NCBI GenBank assembly: GCA_937914945.1
Contig: CALGJF010000071.1
Span: forward strand, 1-34,605
Source: an uncultured Bacteroidales bacterium
Lineage (GTDB): Bacteria; Bacteroidota; Bacteroidia; Bacteroidales; Bacteroidaceae
Reading direction: 5' to 3'
DNA: 34,605 nt
Positions 32,678 to 34,605 of the stretch are shown here, piece after piece (the first letter of the stretch is position 1; every line of letters starts with the position of its first letter). The position numbers were made by a program, and so were the translations under genes. The notes under the pieces were generated by a model. That model searched no databases and was not told where the DNA came from. It was given only the letters and a program-made list of their open reading frames with translations.

Positions 32678-34174
32678 ATGAAGAGAATACTTGATACAGT
32701 TCATGGTTATATAATGGTTGGTGATGAATTTATCAACCACATTATTGACACGCCACTCTTTCAGCGTTTAAGAAGAATTGAACAAACTTCAATACGTTCA
32801 GTATACCCTAGTGCAAGACATGATCGCTTTATACATTCACTGGGTGTGTACCATATTGGATCCTTGATTGTTGAACATTTGAAAAATGAAGCGAAGGCAT
32901 ATGAATATTGGGGTGAGACTGAAACGACAATGATGGTTTTGTATAATTCGTATCTTGCGGCTTGCCTTTTACATGATATCGCACATGCTCCATTTTCCCA
33001 TACTTTTGAGAGTTATTATGGTAAGAGATCAGAGTTAGCATTATTGCTAAAAAATGCTATTAATAACGAATGCTTTAATAATGACTTAAATGTTGCGATA
33101 GATAAAGATGAACCGAACTTTCATGAATATATGAGTGCATATGTTGCATACACTCAGTTTTATAATGGCTTAAGATATCGAATGAATCTTGATCCTGAGT
33201 TTGTCGCACGAATGATAACTGGCGTATATTATAACACAGAAAAGGATATGCATCAACTCCATAATTGTTTTATTTCTTTATTACATGGTAGAGTTATTGA
33301 TGCTGATAGATTAGATTATGCTTGTAGAGATGTATGGGCCTCTGGTTATAGTACATCAAGTATTGATTTAAGGAGGCTTATATCAGCTCTTCATATTATG
33401 CGTAATAGTGATCGTGATTATGTAGTTTGTTTTGAAAGTAACTCTCTTAATGAAATAGAAGGTGTACTTAATGTGAAGGACTTTCAAGTCAAATATGTGA
33501 TTAACCATCATGTTGTATGCTATGAACAATGGTTACTAAAGATGGCAGCGGAAACAATGGCATTAAAGTATTATCCAAGAGAAGATAATAAAGGTGCTCT
33601 TGCTTTAGGGAATATACTTAAAAGAGAATCTATAATAGGTCGTATTATGATTCCAGATACTAATTTTGTAATAAGGAATATATCAGATGATGATTTAATT
33701 TTCTTGATGAAACAGGATGATGGTAATGCTTATTACAATCAATGGCATAGTAGACAATATACCCATGCGGCCCTTTGGAAATCTAAAGATGAATTCTATC
33801 ACTTCTTTAAGGATGTAGAAAAGAATAAGACGCTCAAACACAATCAGTTTGAAGAACGAGTTAGAGACACTTTGATAGAAAAATTTAATATTTCGCCTGA
33901 AGAAATTATTATAGTAGATGCTGTTTTTAAACCACGTGTACAGATGAATAGCCTCTATTTAGTAGTTGCAAATGATATTGTTAGATATACTGATATTTAT
34001 CCAGAAATGAAAGATATCAATGAGGATATTTACTTTTATTATGTTTTTGTTTTTAAAGATCCATCAAAAAAGAGAACAGATTGGATTAATTATAGAACTC
34101 AAATGATTGAAGCTATAAAGCCAGTAATGACGGAATTATATAGTCCAAGAGAGACTACCCAATCTGAATTATAA
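32678..34174 (+). CDS. SAMHD1-like HD-domain phosphohydrolase
   Basis: A 498-residue HD-domain protein of the dNTP triphosphohydrolase/SAMHD1 kind (COG1078-like). The metal motif is complete: RFIHSLGV (H53), LLHDIAHAPFSHTF (H99-D100, with H103 and H108), and IDADRLDYACRD (D210). These match SAMHD1 RFEHSLGV, HDLGHGPFSH and DxDxxDYxxRD. The N-terminal KRILDTVHGYIMVGDEFINHIIDTPLFQRLRRI is the typical lead-in. The C-terminal 200 residues (to ETTQSEL) are not assigned and are longer than in housekeeping relatives. It could hydrolyse dNTPs or another nucleotide. It is last in a four-gene operon and is followed by a hairpin. Phage-defence role is inference. Confidence 0.85.
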   Translation: MKRILDTVHGYIMVGDEFINHIIDTPLFQRLRRIEQTSIRSVYPSARHDRFIHSLGVYHIGSLIVEHLKNEAKAYEYWGETETTMMVLYNSYLAACLLHDIAHAPFSHTFESYYGKRSELALLLKNAINNECFNNDLNVAIDKDEPNFHEYMSAYVAYTQFYNGLRYRMNLDPEFVARMITGVYYNTEKDMHQLHNCFISLLHGRVIDADRLDYACRDVWASGYSTSSIDLRRLISALHIMRNSDRDYVVCFESNSLNEIEGVLNVKDFQVKYVINHHVVCYEQWLLKMAAETMALKYYPREDNKGALALGNILKRESIIGRIMIPDTNFVIRNISDDDLIFLMKQDDGNAYYNQWHSRQYTHAALWKSKDEFYHFFKDVEKNKTLKHNQFEERVRDTLIEKFNISPEEIIIVDAVFKPRVQMNSLYLVVANDIVRYTDIYPEMKDINEDIYFYYVFVFKDPSKKRTDWINYRTQMIEAIKPVMTELYSPRETTQSEL

Positions 34175-34258
34175 TTACAAATAAGTATTATATAAATACA
34201 CAGAGGAATAAAAAATTATACAGTTGGCAGTATAAAAACATGACGAAAAATGGCTAAG

Positions 34259-34304
34259 AAGAATGATATTATTACATATTTGATTTGACAATAATATCAT
34301 TCTT
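34259..34304 (+). terminator. Hairpin terminator after the HD operon
   Basis: A perfect 15-bp stem (34259-34273 and 34290-34304, AAGAATGATATTATT and complement) with a 16-base loop and T-rich end. It lies 85 bases after the HD gene stop. Confidence 0.7.
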
Positions 34305-34605
34305 TCAACAATAATTACATGTTTTTGTATTTCGGTAATATCATAGTAATCTTTATATTGTCATTTCAAGATCCTCATCATCATTACCACTATAGTAGTC
34401 CCCAAAATTGTAATAATTCCACAAGCTGCAATGACTTTCCATACCAATCTGGAATGTAGAAATTCCGCATTCGCTACTATCATACAGACCAAGAAAGAGG
34501 ATAGGGCAATTAGAATGACAATAGACTATACACCAGCAAAAGTAATTCTAAAAAAACAACCGGCACTGTCAAAATCACAATTAAATCGCATTGCTCTTTT
34601 GGAAA
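34305..34605. other. Right-edge sequence without a supported gene
   Basis: About 300 AT-rich bases reaching the window edge. Several short frames compete and none is convincing. On the minus strand 34525-34361 is open for 54 codons and very hydrophobic (two possible membrane segments), with an ATG only at 34483. The same frame is open upstream of a single TAG at 34528-34526 to the edge, which could be a broken gene. Another minus frame and a 46-codon plus frame from 34319 also exist. It may be the end of a decayed leftward gene starting outside the window. Confidence 0.4.

Noticed and set aside
29781..34605. CRISPR array or IS element in the AT-rich region
   Set aside because: The only regular repeats are the four AAAGTGTATA sites; there are no spacer-repeat units, transposase or terminal inverted repeats.

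Overview
The window looks like a Bacteroidales (phylum Bacteroidota) chromosome. The evidence is: two type IX secretion genes (porU, porV); the uppS-bamA-ompH-murI envelope cluster; many lipoproteins with Bacteroidota-style signal peptides; absence of Shine-Dalgarno sequences; and promoters of the TTTG-N19-TAnnTTTG/TATCTTCG type. I cannot name the genus. No ribosomal RNA is present.

The left part (1-9000) reads mostly leftward: the start of a class I fumarase that runs off the left edge, hflX, a TPR lipoprotein gene overlapping dprA, and xerD. A short rightward operon (O-methyltransferase, rbfA, Lol-type permease) then leads to a perfect 22-bp hairpin. Genes converge on this hairpin from both sides. 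Between fumarase and hflX lies a small fold-back repeat flanked by a 20-bp duplication of the last codons of hflX.

The middle part (9000-26000) is leftward envelope and secretion biology. One cluster runs from a DUF6242-like lipoprotein through a DUF6089-like barrel, uppS, bamA and three Skp/OmpH-like chaperones to murI. A second runs from rex through an FAH-family hydrolase, porU, porV and ispF to a lipoprotein-like metallophosphoesterase, with ribD behind its own promoter. Undecaprenyl phosphate synthesis, peptidoglycan precursor supply, outer-membrane protein assembly and type IX secretion are therefore physically grouped.

From 26000 to 29740 genes read rightward: a SUI1/YciH factor, the pyrE-SRPBCC-argH operon, a Rieske-like lipoprotein, and tRNA-Leu(UAA) with a textbook promoter.

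Directly downstream of the tRNA the base composition changes abruptly to very AT-rich. This right-hand region (29740-34605) looks like a horizontally acquired island inserted at the tRNA. It holds an AAA/DUF4143 ATPase preceded by four AAAGTGTATA repeats, the decayed N-terminus of an EcoRI-family adenine methyltransferase, and a tight four-gene operon. That operon encodes two unrecognised small proteins, a zinc-ribbon protein and a 498-residue SAMHD1-like HD phosphohydrolase. It is the best candidate here for an undescribed system, possibly phage defence by nucleotide depletion, but that function is inference from context. No integrase or second attachment site is visible, so the island probably continues past the right edge.
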